Origin: Sophora flavescens
Taxonomy: Eukaryota; Streptophyta; Magnoliopsida; Fabales; Fabaceae
Reading direction: 5' to 3'
NCBI GenBank assembly: GCA_030762895.1
Contig: CM061070.1
Span: forward strand, 36,297,652 to 36,361,651
Length of the DNA stretch: 64,000 nt
Below, one piece after another: positions 47,190 through 57,518 of this stretch. The notes beneath the pieces were generated by a model. That model was not told the DNA's origin. It was given only the letters and a program-made list of their open reading frames with translations, and made no database searches. The translations under genes were made by a program, and so were the position numbers. The first letter of the stretch is position 1. Each line of letters opens with the position of its first letter.

Positions 47190-50100
47190 TCACCATGAGC
47201 AACAGCCACTACTTGATGCATCAGATTGTATAGGTTTCTGCTTGAAGATGTTCTTTTTCACACCGGATGATCCCTCAGCCAAGAGGCTTGGTGTATCCAA
47301 AATCTGCAGATAAACAGGGAAACCCACATATTAATCAGTTATTCCATTTCTGAAAGTCTTGTATTGTATTCGTTGCAAATAAATTAAAGCAATTGTTTTA
47401 ATAAAATGGCAAAAGGTATATTATGCAATCCTTGCCAATTATATTAACTACTTATGCACGAAAATAAAGGGCTGCAAATTCTTTGGTAAGATTAGAAGGA
47501 TACAATAGTTGTTTGAGTGGAGCCTGCACCAAATGAAATTTTGTTGCATTACCACTTCAAAGTTATATCTGTGATCAGGGTTTTAAATTGTTGACCGCGT
47601 CACATGATGCGGCCGCAACATCTCGGTTGTGGTAGCCGCTGCAACCGCATCGGACGATGATTGCGGACTACATCGGCCGCAATATGACCACATCAGGCCA
47701 CAATGACCACAACGCAACCGTGACCGTGGCCGCAATTCAAGACCTTGTCTATGACAGCCCTCATACTGCCAACACTTCTTGGAGGGAAAAAACAAAGGAC
47801 AAAGGAAATCAATAAACGTGCTGCTAGTCTGGATACACTTCATGTCAGAGGTGTTCCATATCTTATTTCTTTCTGTTCAACTTTCAAGTTACTTAGCCAG
47901 CTAGGATTAGACTTATGGTGACTTCTATGGTGGAACATCAAATAGCTGGTGCACCAGTAGACCACTCTTTTTAATCGTTAGATAAACTAATAAAATAATT
48001 CAACAGTCCGGAATAAAATCGGATACTAACCCATCACAACTGGATAATCGATTAAAAAAGATTAATCAATTAAACTCAAGGATAATAATCGATTCCCTCC
48101 TTGCAGAAGGCCTGGTTTCTGCATAAGCTTTTTGGGAAACAATACCGGTTCTTCTCAATATCTTGGTTTTGCGGGTGACCCCAACATCTGGACGGAGGTG
48201 TGGTGGACAGCAGATGATGGATCTGAACGGCGGATCTGGGCTGCATTTTCTGGTGGCGATGGCCGGATCTGACCGGTGGTTAAAGGTGGGAGTAGATCAA
48301 AGAGGAGGACCGCAGTGTGGGAGGACAGCGGAGTGCTAGCGGATCTGGGAGGAAGACCAAGCAGATATGGGAGGAGGATAGCAGATCAGAAAAAAACAGA
48401 TCCAAATCTGGTGGTAGCTGATGACGGTGGTTGTTTGTTGGACAGCGAATCTGGCTGGTGGCAGTATCTTGGTGGTGGTTAGGGATGAGGGGAAAATGGG
48501 TTGTAAAAAAAATGGGTAAATTACCGGTAAACCAGTGGTCCACCGGTGATCTACCTACTTGCTTATCCACCATTCAAGCCACCTAGACTTATTTTAAGGC
48601 CAGCATTTGTTTTATATTAGGGTTTCTACTTTCAATAAAAATAATGGGTTTAATGGCTGTAGCAGGAGATGGGTAAGATTTTTTTATTTTAAGAAAAATT
48701 AATAACAAGTTTTCTGCTAATTTTTTGTTTTCCAACCAGAAGACAAGCTCTCTTTTAGCTGTGTTTTGGATTTCCTTCACCCATTCTTCCCTCTTAACAT
48801 CTTGAGTGCTACAGTTATATCCTAGGGCTTTTATCCTACATAACAAAAGGCTTTCATTCGTCCAATCATAATTTTCGACTTACTGATTCATTTCATTGCT
48901 TGAAAGTAAATCCTCTCAAAACATTTCATAAAATGAAAGTGTCAATAGAGCAGGACATAAACATTTAATATATTTAGCAAAAGTAATTGCAGCAAATAAT
49001 AACTCAAAAGTCTCAAATACCAACTCTCAGGAATGAGGTACAAATGTCACTTGTGAGTTTGCATCAGTGTGTATGTGTGCCGTTCTTTTTTTCTTTTTTC
49101 GGGAGTGGGGAGAGAGTTGGATGTGTACCTTCAGTACAAGCTCCTCAAAACACTGCTCAACATTGGCTCGGGTTTTTGCACTGCATTCTGTGAAAAGGCA
49201 TCCATATTCCCTTGCAAAGTCAATCCCTTCTTTTTTGCTGACAACCCTTTCACTTTCCTGAAATATGATATGATTGGGATGTGGCATACCTTCATATATG
49301 TCTATTCTAAAAATAATATGATTATCAGCTCACATAACAAGCATTCGTGAAAATTTATTCCTATGCAAACTTTTTACTAAACTAGTAAATCAAGACTTGC
49401 CCTCAAAATTTTCTAGAATGAAGTAATACACAAATGCGAATTCATTAATGACATACCTTATCAACTTTGTTTCCAACAAGCATCTTGATGCAATCTTGAT
49501 TTGTTGAATAAAGGTCAATTTCTTTAGCCCATATATCAGATAGATTTGTAAATGTTTCCCTCCGCGTTACATCATATACTGTATTCATAACCCAGAAAAT
49601 ATCTATAATATAAAACTGCAACAAAAATGTGATCGCTACAGCAACAGCTAAAACAAATTAAATAACATCATTATGTTTAGAAGAAAAACAGATCACTGCT
49701 ATACTACTTTAGCCAAATTAATGGTCAAAGAATCATTACAATAATGTCAACAATAACAATAATTATTCAAAGAAACAGATGTAATAACACCAATGAAATT
49801 AATGCAACTATATGCTAAATCTATCAACCATAATAAAATTAAGAAATGTATACAATACTCTGATTGCAATTCTATCTTAGTTATGACATCTTGAGCTGAA
49901 GCAAAAGCTTCCAAGCAATTGTCGATGCTCACTCATCAGATTTTCTATAATTCCACTTTGAAGGGAATTTCCTTTTAGTTATTAAAACCACTGAGCTTAG
50001 TTTAACGCAAGAGACTGGTTGCCACCACCACAGTCCACTGCAAAGCAACTTTAGCTAATATGCTTATAATAATGCTGGTACTGCCTATGGGCATGCTAAT

Positions 50101-53100
50101 TCTCTTAATGGCAGTCTAGCTATTGGGGCTCTAGCATGTAAAAGATCTCACCCCATCCACAACAGCAAGATCCCTTGTTTTGTTAACTGCCTCAGATGGA
50201 ATGGATTCTCCTCTTCAATCCTAATACAGCATTTCATTAATGGAAAAGAACAACTCTACTACCGCCAAAATTTGAGTGTTATTTAATAGCCCTCCACTTT
50301 TGATATAATATCCTGAATCCTCTAACTCAAATTACAACAAATATAACAAGATACCAAAGTTCAAAAAAACAATTTGAAAAACATGCATCATACTCGCAGG
50401 ATAGCACACAGTGAATATAACAATAAAGAAAACCAAGGACATGGAACATACCCATAATTATTCCTTGAGCTCCTCTATAATATGAACTTGTAAGTGTTCT
50501 AAACCTTTCCTGCCCAGCTGCACAATAAAGAAAATACAAAATTATGTGTTTAACGTATTCCAAAGATGGTTGATCGGACTGCCCAAAAGCTTTAGTTATG
50601 CAAATTTGTAACAAAGAGATGAGAATATAGTACCAGAACAAGGTGTTATCTCTTCCTACTAGAAATATAAGCCATATACTGCACTTAACAGTTAAGCATC
50701 AACTTTAAACAATATGTTTTCCCAAATATACATGGTAAACTTCCCAAATTCTGTAATTTCAACAAAATATATATATATTTGAAATACAATTCTATAATCT
50801 ATAATACATTACCCAACTAATGACATGGTCAGCAACTTAAATAAATATTCTCATTCCTATAACATGAGTATAACGCACATTCCTCATATGCTGATTTTAA
50901 AAACTGCAGAACTTGTCAAATTTTCAACTTTGGTACTTACTTAAGACTTATAGTCATGTCCACCAAGGCCATAATTCTCATCCTAAAATATTCTAATGAA
51001 CCATGGACACGATACGTATCCGATACGGCGATACGCCACTTTTTAAAAAAAATAGGATACGATACGTTTAGGATACGAATATATTGGGAAAAACCCAAGT
51101 CTCACATTGACTAGAGATAGTGTCTAATAAGAGCTTATAAGTAATGGACAATCCTCATCCTATGAGCTAGTTTTTGAGATTGAGTTAGGCCCAAAATCTA
51201 ATATGGTATCAGAGTTATCCTAGATCCATTGTTGGGTCACCCATCATGTTATCCACGCACCAAGCCCAATAGTGCTGGGCGTGAGGGAGTATATTGGGAA
51301 AAACCCAAGTCTCACATTAACTAGAGATAGTGTCTAATAAGAGCTTATAAGTAATGGGCAATCCTCATCCTATGAGCTAGTTTTTGGGATTGAGTTAGGC
51401 CCAAAATCTAATAGAATATAAAAAAAACAAATCACAAAATATAATAATATATGAAACATTTTATTACTCTCATATTAATTACATTTTTATTATTATAATT
51501 TTTTTATATATAAACATATATTTATATGTTATTATATGTTATGTATTTATCCCTATTATATAATAAATAATTATATATTAACGTTTTTTTTATCTTTTTT
51601 AGAAATTCTTAAATATTATATGACATACTTTGTATTTTATATTTCATATTTATACGTAAACAGGTTTATGCATGTTTTAGGCCTCCTTAGAAACAGAAAA
51701 AGAATAGTTATAGAATAGTTTGGGCCTTTAGAGTGGGTGAAACAGCCCAATTTGAAGTGGAAGTCCAACACAAAAAGAAAACCTAGCAAAAAGAAACCCT
51801 TCCAGTTCCATCAGGCTTTCTTCCATCAGGCTTTCTTCTTCCTCTTCCTCTCTTCCTCTTCCTCTTTTTCTCTCTTATACACTACACGACTCAAGCAAAA
51901 GAAATTGCAAACCAAGGCAATTACAGCCTCACAACATTCACGAATAAACAAAGTATGAAGTAAGGCGGTGTCTCGGAAAAACAGAGGCCTCTCAACGTAT
52001 GGATGATGTATTGGAGAGGACGTCGGCGTATCTGAATTTTTTTATTTATAAATAATGTCCTCCGATACTCCGCCAACGCGTGTCGACGGCGTATCGGCAA
52101 GTATCGACATATCGGGACGTATCGAGGACGATTCGCAGTGAAAATTAGCGTATCAGTGCTACATAGACTGCAGTTATAGCTTAAGACAGATAAGTACATG
52201 AGAGCTCCGGTGCTCCCATACATAAAAAAAAAAAAGCACAAGTTTGTAGTAATAGACAAAGTCCAGCACCTCAACTAATTTTGAAAACAAAAGATAAAAG
52301 GGAAGGAAAGAATGCACAACAAAAGGAACCACAGAAAGGACTGAAAAATAACTAAAGTTTGACTTTGCGGAAATTATAATTAACACATGGAACATTACCT
52401 GTATCCCAAATAGCAAGTTTTAACTTTTTGCCGCCAACTGTAACATATTTAACTTTGAAATCTACACCTGCATCAAGTTTATAAGAATCAACACATATGA
52501 CTGACGAAGGGGCGACTTTTCTACCATATAATTGTGTGATAGTATCAAACTATCCATAATAGGGTCATGAAGCAGTAACAGAATCACCTTTTGTATGACT
52601 TCTCAAATCAAAGTGAGGGGATATCATGACTCTATGATAACGCAACTAAATAACAAGCAATCTCTGTTGAAGACATACACTAGATATTTCTGGTAAATGA
52701 AATTAACTAAAAAAAGGGAATGCTACATAAGAGTCCAACCAGGATTTTTTTAATCCTACTTTTAGGTTTGGTCCATTACGACACAGTATTGAATCTAGTA
52801 AATACTTGAGTGTATGAAGCCTGATCTGACTGGTCATAACTAGCCAATAAACTAAGTACTGATATTTGCATTGGTGGCCAAAATATGCACTGGTGGCTTC
52901 TGCCAAGTCCAGTAACAGGGAGCAGATGCCAAGAAACTGTAATGGTACGTTCACACAGTCACATGTTAAAATAAAAATTATGAGCATCAAGATCCTAATA
53001 AGCACATCAAAGATGAGAATGTTCACAAATTATGAACAGCCAAGCACCATCTACAAGTATTATGATTTTGAAAGACATTGTAAACAATATCTCATTCCAT

Positions 53101-54229
53101 CAATCTTTCACTGTTGTTTACAACTACATAGAAAAACTACAAGTCTACAATGAAACAAATTTTTTTTTTTTTCATATTAAATCAAACTCTGTTGTCAACC
53201 TTAGAAACTACCCCACACACTTTAAGGACCCTAATGTGGACAAACACCAAAACTCTTCAACACTCTTAATGTTCGCAGTTTGGTTTGTATCGGTCTTAAA
53301 ACAAAAAATATTGGATCCAAACATAATAATTAGTTGCAATAAGGTTTGGATTGATTCCAATATCAAAACCGAACCTCGGTTTATGGCCAATAAAATAACA
53401 AAAATGTATCTGTAAATTACAGCAACCCAAATAGCATTTGACGTCCAAAATTAAACCCATTTATAAGATGTCACTCCAACAAATTTTCTTTTTAATTTTC
53501 AAAGCCATTCAACCACTGATATTTTATTCGCACCAAAAACCCTTAAGTTTTTTTTTTTTTTTGTTTTTTTCATTCTGATCCAAACAAAGAAACCAAAGCT
53601 ATATGATGAATTGTTCTATTGAAGATAGTAAAGAATACAAAAACTTCAATCAATGACAATATACAACAAAAAACACAACTCAAAGTAAAAATGTAACTTT
53701 ATAGTACAATGAATATATAAGTTTAATATGTCTCGTCTGGTTTGGTTCAGTTTTAGAAAATGAAACTGAAATTCCAAATCAACCAACTGGTTCTTTATAA
53801 AAGTCGGTTTTGATCGGTTTTAGGATTTTTGGATTGGATTGCAGTTTTTTTATTGGATTGGATGTGATCACCCCTCAGTATCCATTAAGACCTAATAAAG
53901 CAACAGAAACCCAACATTGAAGTGTTGCATCTCCTAAGCAAAGTTATACACACTTGCTTGAAAAACTGAGAGAAAGCATAAGTCTTTAAAATCCAACCCT
54001 ACTACCAAATTGCAAGAACTATATTTAAAAAAAATAAAAGAAAAATAAAATTGGAAGTAATGGTATGTTAGTGAGTGAACAGACCGATAGTGGGTGAAAG
54101 ATCCTCGAAAGTGTCAGAGGTGAAGCTCAAAAGCAGGGTGCTTTTGCCAACCCCAGAATCCCCAATCAGAAGAAGCTTGAACAAGTAATCGAATTCAGCA
54201 TGACTAGAAGATGAGGAAGAAGCATCCAT
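47190..54229 (-). CDS. RABC1: Rab small GTPase, RABC1 (Rab18-type)
   Basis: Six exons on the minus strand, in gene order: 54229-54085, 52467-52399, 50517-50452, 49578-49457, 49257-49129 and 47303-47190 (TGA 47190-47192). They join in frame into 214 residues. GTP-binding motifs are intact: GDSGVGKST at 23-31, the switch I Thr in SPTIGVDF near 47, WDTAGQE at 69-75, NKVD at 130-133 and ECSAKT at 158-163. The C terminus is GCCSW, a CC-X-X type double-geranylgeranylation end. The sequence FEDLSPTIG and KEGIDFAREYGCLF matches RABC1 better than RABC2. Rab18-type GTPases are linked to ER, lipid-droplet and endomembrane traffic in other organisms, but the plant role cannot be read here. Start MDASSSSSS at 54229 is chosen over an upstream ATG at 54283 because family N termini are short and Ser-rich. 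Introns hold several transposons. Confidence 0.96.
47576..47747. mobile_element. hAT-type MITE in the last RABC1 intron
   Basis: 172 bp with ends CAGGGTTTTAAATTG at the left and, in reverse complement, CAAGGTCTTGAATTG from the right. The flanks TCTGTGAT (47568-47575) and TCTATGAC (47748-47755) agree at 6 of 8 positions, with two transitions, fitting an aged 8-bp hAT duplication. The interior repeats GCGGCCGCAA/TGCGG words. It has no coding content. Confidence 0.7.
47952..48548. repeat. Possible DNA element with inverted CACCRGTRGACCACT ends
   Basis: CACCAGTAGACCACT near 47952 and, on the other strand from 48548, CACCGGTGGACCACT (13 of 15). The interior 48180-48480 is rich in GGATCTGG/GGCGGATC words and much more GC-rich than the host intron. 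There is no clear target duplication and no transposase. It lies within the last RABC1 intron. Confidence 0.4.
50999..52165. repeat. GATACG-rich transposon-like repeat in RABC1 intron 2
   Basis: The left part (51008-51080) and right part (52010-52165) share GATACG/CGTATC words in opposite orientation: ACACGATACGTATCCGATAC at the left, and GTAGCACTGATACGC read from the right. They bracket AT-rich sequence and a leader-like CT-rich segment (51780-51890). A TRIM is nested inside at 51082-51413. The pattern suggests a non-autonomous DNA transposon, but exact ends and target duplication are not resolved. Confidence 0.5.
51082..51413 (+). mobile_element. TRIM retrotransposon with TA...TA LTR ends
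   Basis: Two 122-bp direct repeats, 51082-51203 and 51292-51413, differ at three positions. Each starts TATTGGGAAAAACCCAAG and ends CCCAAAATCTAATA. TGGTATCAGAG (initiator tRNA-Met PBS) follows the first repeat directly at 51204, and a purine-rich GTGAGGGAG precedes the second. A perfect 5-bp duplication GAATA flanks the element (51077-51081 and 51414-51418). At 332 bp with no coding sequence it is a complete terminal-repeat retrotransposon in miniature. All four LTR ends are TA rather than TG/CA. Confidence 0.92.
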
Positions 54230-55399
54230 TGAAGACTCGATTTGTACCAAATGGAAAACAAACTGGTTCTTTCTATTCACCAAACTTTGGTTTTGCTATA
54301 GAGATATTTGGAATTGGATTGGATCTGGGAGTTATTTTTCTTTTATTTTTTATTTATTAGTTTCCTAGGAAAATCTAGAACTTGACATGAATTCTATGGA
54401 AAGTGGAAGCATAGAGAAATGAAAAAGCAAGACTCAAAAGTATTGAGAAAGTTGCGGGGAGACAAAGAAAACTCGTTTAAAGTTTGTCGTATGCTTGCTG
54501 CGGTGGTTGTCGGTGTTTGTGCACCCGTGTAAGGCTCCTCCAATTAATTATTATTTTTTATTTTAAAAGCTGGAAAGAATAATTATTCTAAAAATCAATT
54601 ATAATCACAATCTATTTTAATTTGGGTATATTTATTGAAAAATAATTTTAAAATAATTTATTTTATTTGAATGATATAAAAAAATCACTTTTATATAAGT
54701 TTGCGGAGCAAAATTGCACAAGTGGGATTATAATTAATAACAATCCATGTCCAATGTTTAAGATGATTGTGAAACGGTTTTTTTTTAAACATAAAAGTTT
54801 TTTAACAAATTAATCAAGAGACCCAAACAAGCACTTAAAAAAAGTTTTTTCCAACAAAAACAACTGAAAGTCAAATAATTAAGCAGTCCCAAACATGCTC
54901 TACCAAAATAACGATTTTAATTTTGATAGGTTAAGATAAAACAAAAATTGTATTGTTAACCAATTATATATCACATAATTTTATATAGGGATGTTCGCGG
55001 ATTGGATTGGATTGGATCGGATCGGTCATGAGTCAAAAAATCATTCGATCCAATGATGAAAACAACATGCGGTTTGGATTGAATCGGTTTGCTTCCTTAA
55101 AAAAATATGATTCAATCCAATCAAATGCGGTTTGGATTAGATTAGATCATTTAAATTGTATCATACTTTATTTTTTTATTATGTCAAGTATCATTTCTAT
55201 TATTTTAATAGTAGAAAAAAGATAATCTTCGTTTAAGGGGGCTAGTTTAGAGTCCCAAAACCTATTTTAAACTCTCTCTATACTAGAACAGTAGAACCTT
55301 TATAAAATGCAACAACTATTTGTTCTTTATTAACCATTATTTGACCAAACTTTATAAAATTCTGGAGATCAGTTCTTGACCAACTTTTAGAAACGTGTG
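54230..55399. other. 5' flank of RABC1 and repeats
   Basis: The first part is the leader/promoter region of the minus-strand Rab gene. Near 54988-55140 is a GGATTGGATTGGATCGGATC-type segment beginning TAGGGATGTTCGCGG, which resembles a hAT-type end. A related tail (GATTGGATTGGATGTGATCA followed by CCCCTC) occurs in RABC1 intron 1 near 53855-53878. No gene is seen. Confidence 0.45.
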
Positions 55400-55495
55400 A
55401 GTGAGGACAAAACACACTGAAAAGATCCATTTTGGTTTGTGGGGGCAGCCGTCAATCCATAAAATAGTCAGGGATGTTACAAATGGTATTAGAAC
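55400..55495 (+). repeat. LTR 3' end with adjoining PBS (retroelement scrap)
   Basis: LTR-like text ends CAGGGATGTTACA at 55481 and is followed after two bases by TGGTATTAGAAC (55484-55495), a mutated initiator-Met primer binding site. The element continues only briefly and then meets L1 sequence of opposite orientation at about 55565. Confidence 0.5.
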
Positions 55496-55564
55496 GGCAT
55501 CTCTCCCAGTACAATGTGGTTCGGGGACGAACCAAATGGAAGCTGATAGGCATGTAACACTCGG

Positions 55565-55990
55565 GTGCCGACGAGAAATAATAGCACCAAATCCTGTAAT
55601 ATTCTCCCAAGGTTTATTGATTGCATCAACAACCAATTTACAATCTAGTTAAAATATCACAGGATTGATACCAAAATTGATCATCCAGTGAATTGCATAA
55701 AGCAGACCAAGAGCCTCTCCCTCATGAGGTAACATGTTTGGGGTCATCCAATGAGTAGAGGTTTGAACAAAGTGACCTCTATGATCACACACACACATAC
55801 CCAAGCCAGTCTTCTGTTGATCTTCAAATATACCAGCATCCACATTGTACTTGAAACTCCCAAAGGAGGTTTCAGCCAAGAGACACAATCACATTGCTGC
55901 ATGTTCATGTTACTGCCAAAGACCCTCCTACTCCTTTGAGCCAAGCCCCAATCCACCAACACACGCCTAGCTTTGGCCACCAAACTCATA
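55565..55990 (-). pseudogene. L1-type LINE RNase H fragment
   Basis: On the minus strand the plant L1 RNase H pattern can be read: FKYNVDAGIFEDQQKTGLGM, CDHRGHFVQTSTHW, LPHEGEALGLLYAIHWM, INFGINPVIF, a TAA at 55649-55651, then LDCKLVVDAINKPWENITGF. The catalytic Asp of NVDA, the Glu of EGEA and the Asp of LDCK are all present. A frameshift lies just upstream (about 55880). It is a 3' end fragment. The matching upstream zf-RVT part lies at 57180-57500, so the two were probably one copy. Confidence 0.8.
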
Positions 55991-56855
55991 GGATTCAGAT
56001 TTTTATTGCTCCACAGCAGCTCATTTTTGTCAAACGGTCCGATCCTAGCCCATTTAGCCCTAGATCCACATGGGTTAGGGCCAAAAGGTCCATAGGGCCA
56101 CAGGGCCCAAAATACATAAAGCCCTTAGGGCCAAGTGGGGGTAGGGTCAACCCTTGGGCCAAATTTTTTATACAGTAAAAAAAGGATTTCAAACTCAAAC
56201 TCAATAAAAAGCACATATTTATACAAAAAACATATTGCATTACACTGGTGTACTATAAATCAGCACCCAATAAAACGATGAGTTCTAACAATTAACAAAA
56301 ACACCCAATACAATGATAGGTTACTAATGTAATGAGTTTTCTGAACAGTTGTTCAAACACACAAGTCTTCAATTTCATCTTGAATTTCATCTTTTTGATG
56401 CACATTCAACTCCGCTCCTACAGTCTCTTGACAAATAGCTTGACCATCATCTTCATCTAAAACTCACAACCAATTAAAAAATAATTAGATATTCAATCCC
56501 AACATAATTAATTAATAGTAAATATGATTATAAAGAGATAATACAAATTATTACCATTAGGATTCAAAACAAAACCATGCAACCAATTTCTAGTGCAAAT
56601 CCTTTCATATTTTCTTTCATGTTGTAAGAGAGATACAAAAGTAAAAAAATTTTATATATGAAATTTATTTAATTATTTTTTGTCTTTCTCTTTTATAATA
56701 TGAGGACATAGAACACAAAGAGAAGACATAGGAAGAGGATCTGGTCCACTCCACTTTCCTCTCTTTCTTTGCATTACACTCACTGTATGTATAGAACTTT
56801 TCAAACCAGAATGCATATTTTGCAGTCAAACTATATTTTTTTCTAACTATTATCT

Positions 56856-56897
<42 letters not shown>

Positions 56898-57179
56898 CAA
56901 AATATAAAACTTGTTGTCAATTGAAAATCTAAGAGGTGAGGCAACTCAAGAAACTGCATAGGAGATGATGGTATCATATGAATATGAAGCACTACTCACA
57001 CTCATCATGGAAAGAGCCCACTGATGACGAGACTCAGCATTTAGGCCATTGACAGTTTGAAAGAGGTCACGAAAATAGTGTAGAGGAGAACCGGTATGGT
57101 ATATCAAGAAAAGAGAGGGGGGATAGCCCCACCCTTACCCTTAAAATTTTGGGAGTTTTTGCTAGGGATCCACCAAAGC
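55991..57179. other. Inserted or rearranged sequence between two L1 pieces
   Basis: 56030-56170 holds clustered GGGCC/GGCCC words (for example TTAGGGCCAAAAGGTCC, CAGGGCCCAAAATAC), resembling subterminal repeats of a DNA transposon. 56860-56896 is a TA microsatellite. No coding sequence is seen. Because it separates zf-RVT from RNase H of one LINE, at least part of it is likely an insertion. Confidence 0.45.
56860..56896. repeat. (TA)n microsatellite
   Basis: About 18 uninterrupted TA units. Confidence 0.95.
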
Positions 57180-57500
57180 CTCCTTATTGGCTTCTAAAAG
57201 TTCCACCCATGAAGAGTATGCCAAAAGTTTCATCCCATACGCCTCTTTTATGACAGACAATTCTCCTTCGTTTCATCTTATCATCCAACGCTCCACAACA
57301 CCTAAAAAACCAATCAGCGAAAATTTATCCTTGTTGGAAGCACATCCCTACAAGCACTCCATAAAAACAGTTTTTATCTTGTGTGGAACCTTCAATCCCC
57401 ACAACATCCTCCAATCTCCAGCCACGTGTAAATCTTCTTCATTTGTGAATTTCTCCATGAATAGCAAGTTCATTTGCCAAAACCTGAAGCGACCGTGCTA
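57180..57500 (-). pseudogene. L1-type LINE zf-RVT fragment
   Basis: The minus strand reads WRMLWGLKVPHKIKTVFMEC, a stop, then GCASNKDKFSLIG. This is the plant LINE zf-RVT segment that follows reverse transcriptase (family form W--LW-L-VP-KIK-FLWR---G-LPT---L). Stops and a frameshift are present. A second, shorter copy of the same segment is at 59840-59945. Confidence 0.7.
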
Positions 57501-57518
57501 GTTGGTCTCCAATTAGCG

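Noticed and set aside
48276..48573. Opposing open frames in the GC-rich part of a RABC1 intron
   Set aside because: Low-complexity GGATCTGG text gives long frames on both strands, with no domain. It fits a transposon interior.
54230..54283. Upstream ATG extending the Rab protein
   Set aside because: RABC1 proteins have short Ser-rich N termini. The extension is unlike the family and is probably leader.
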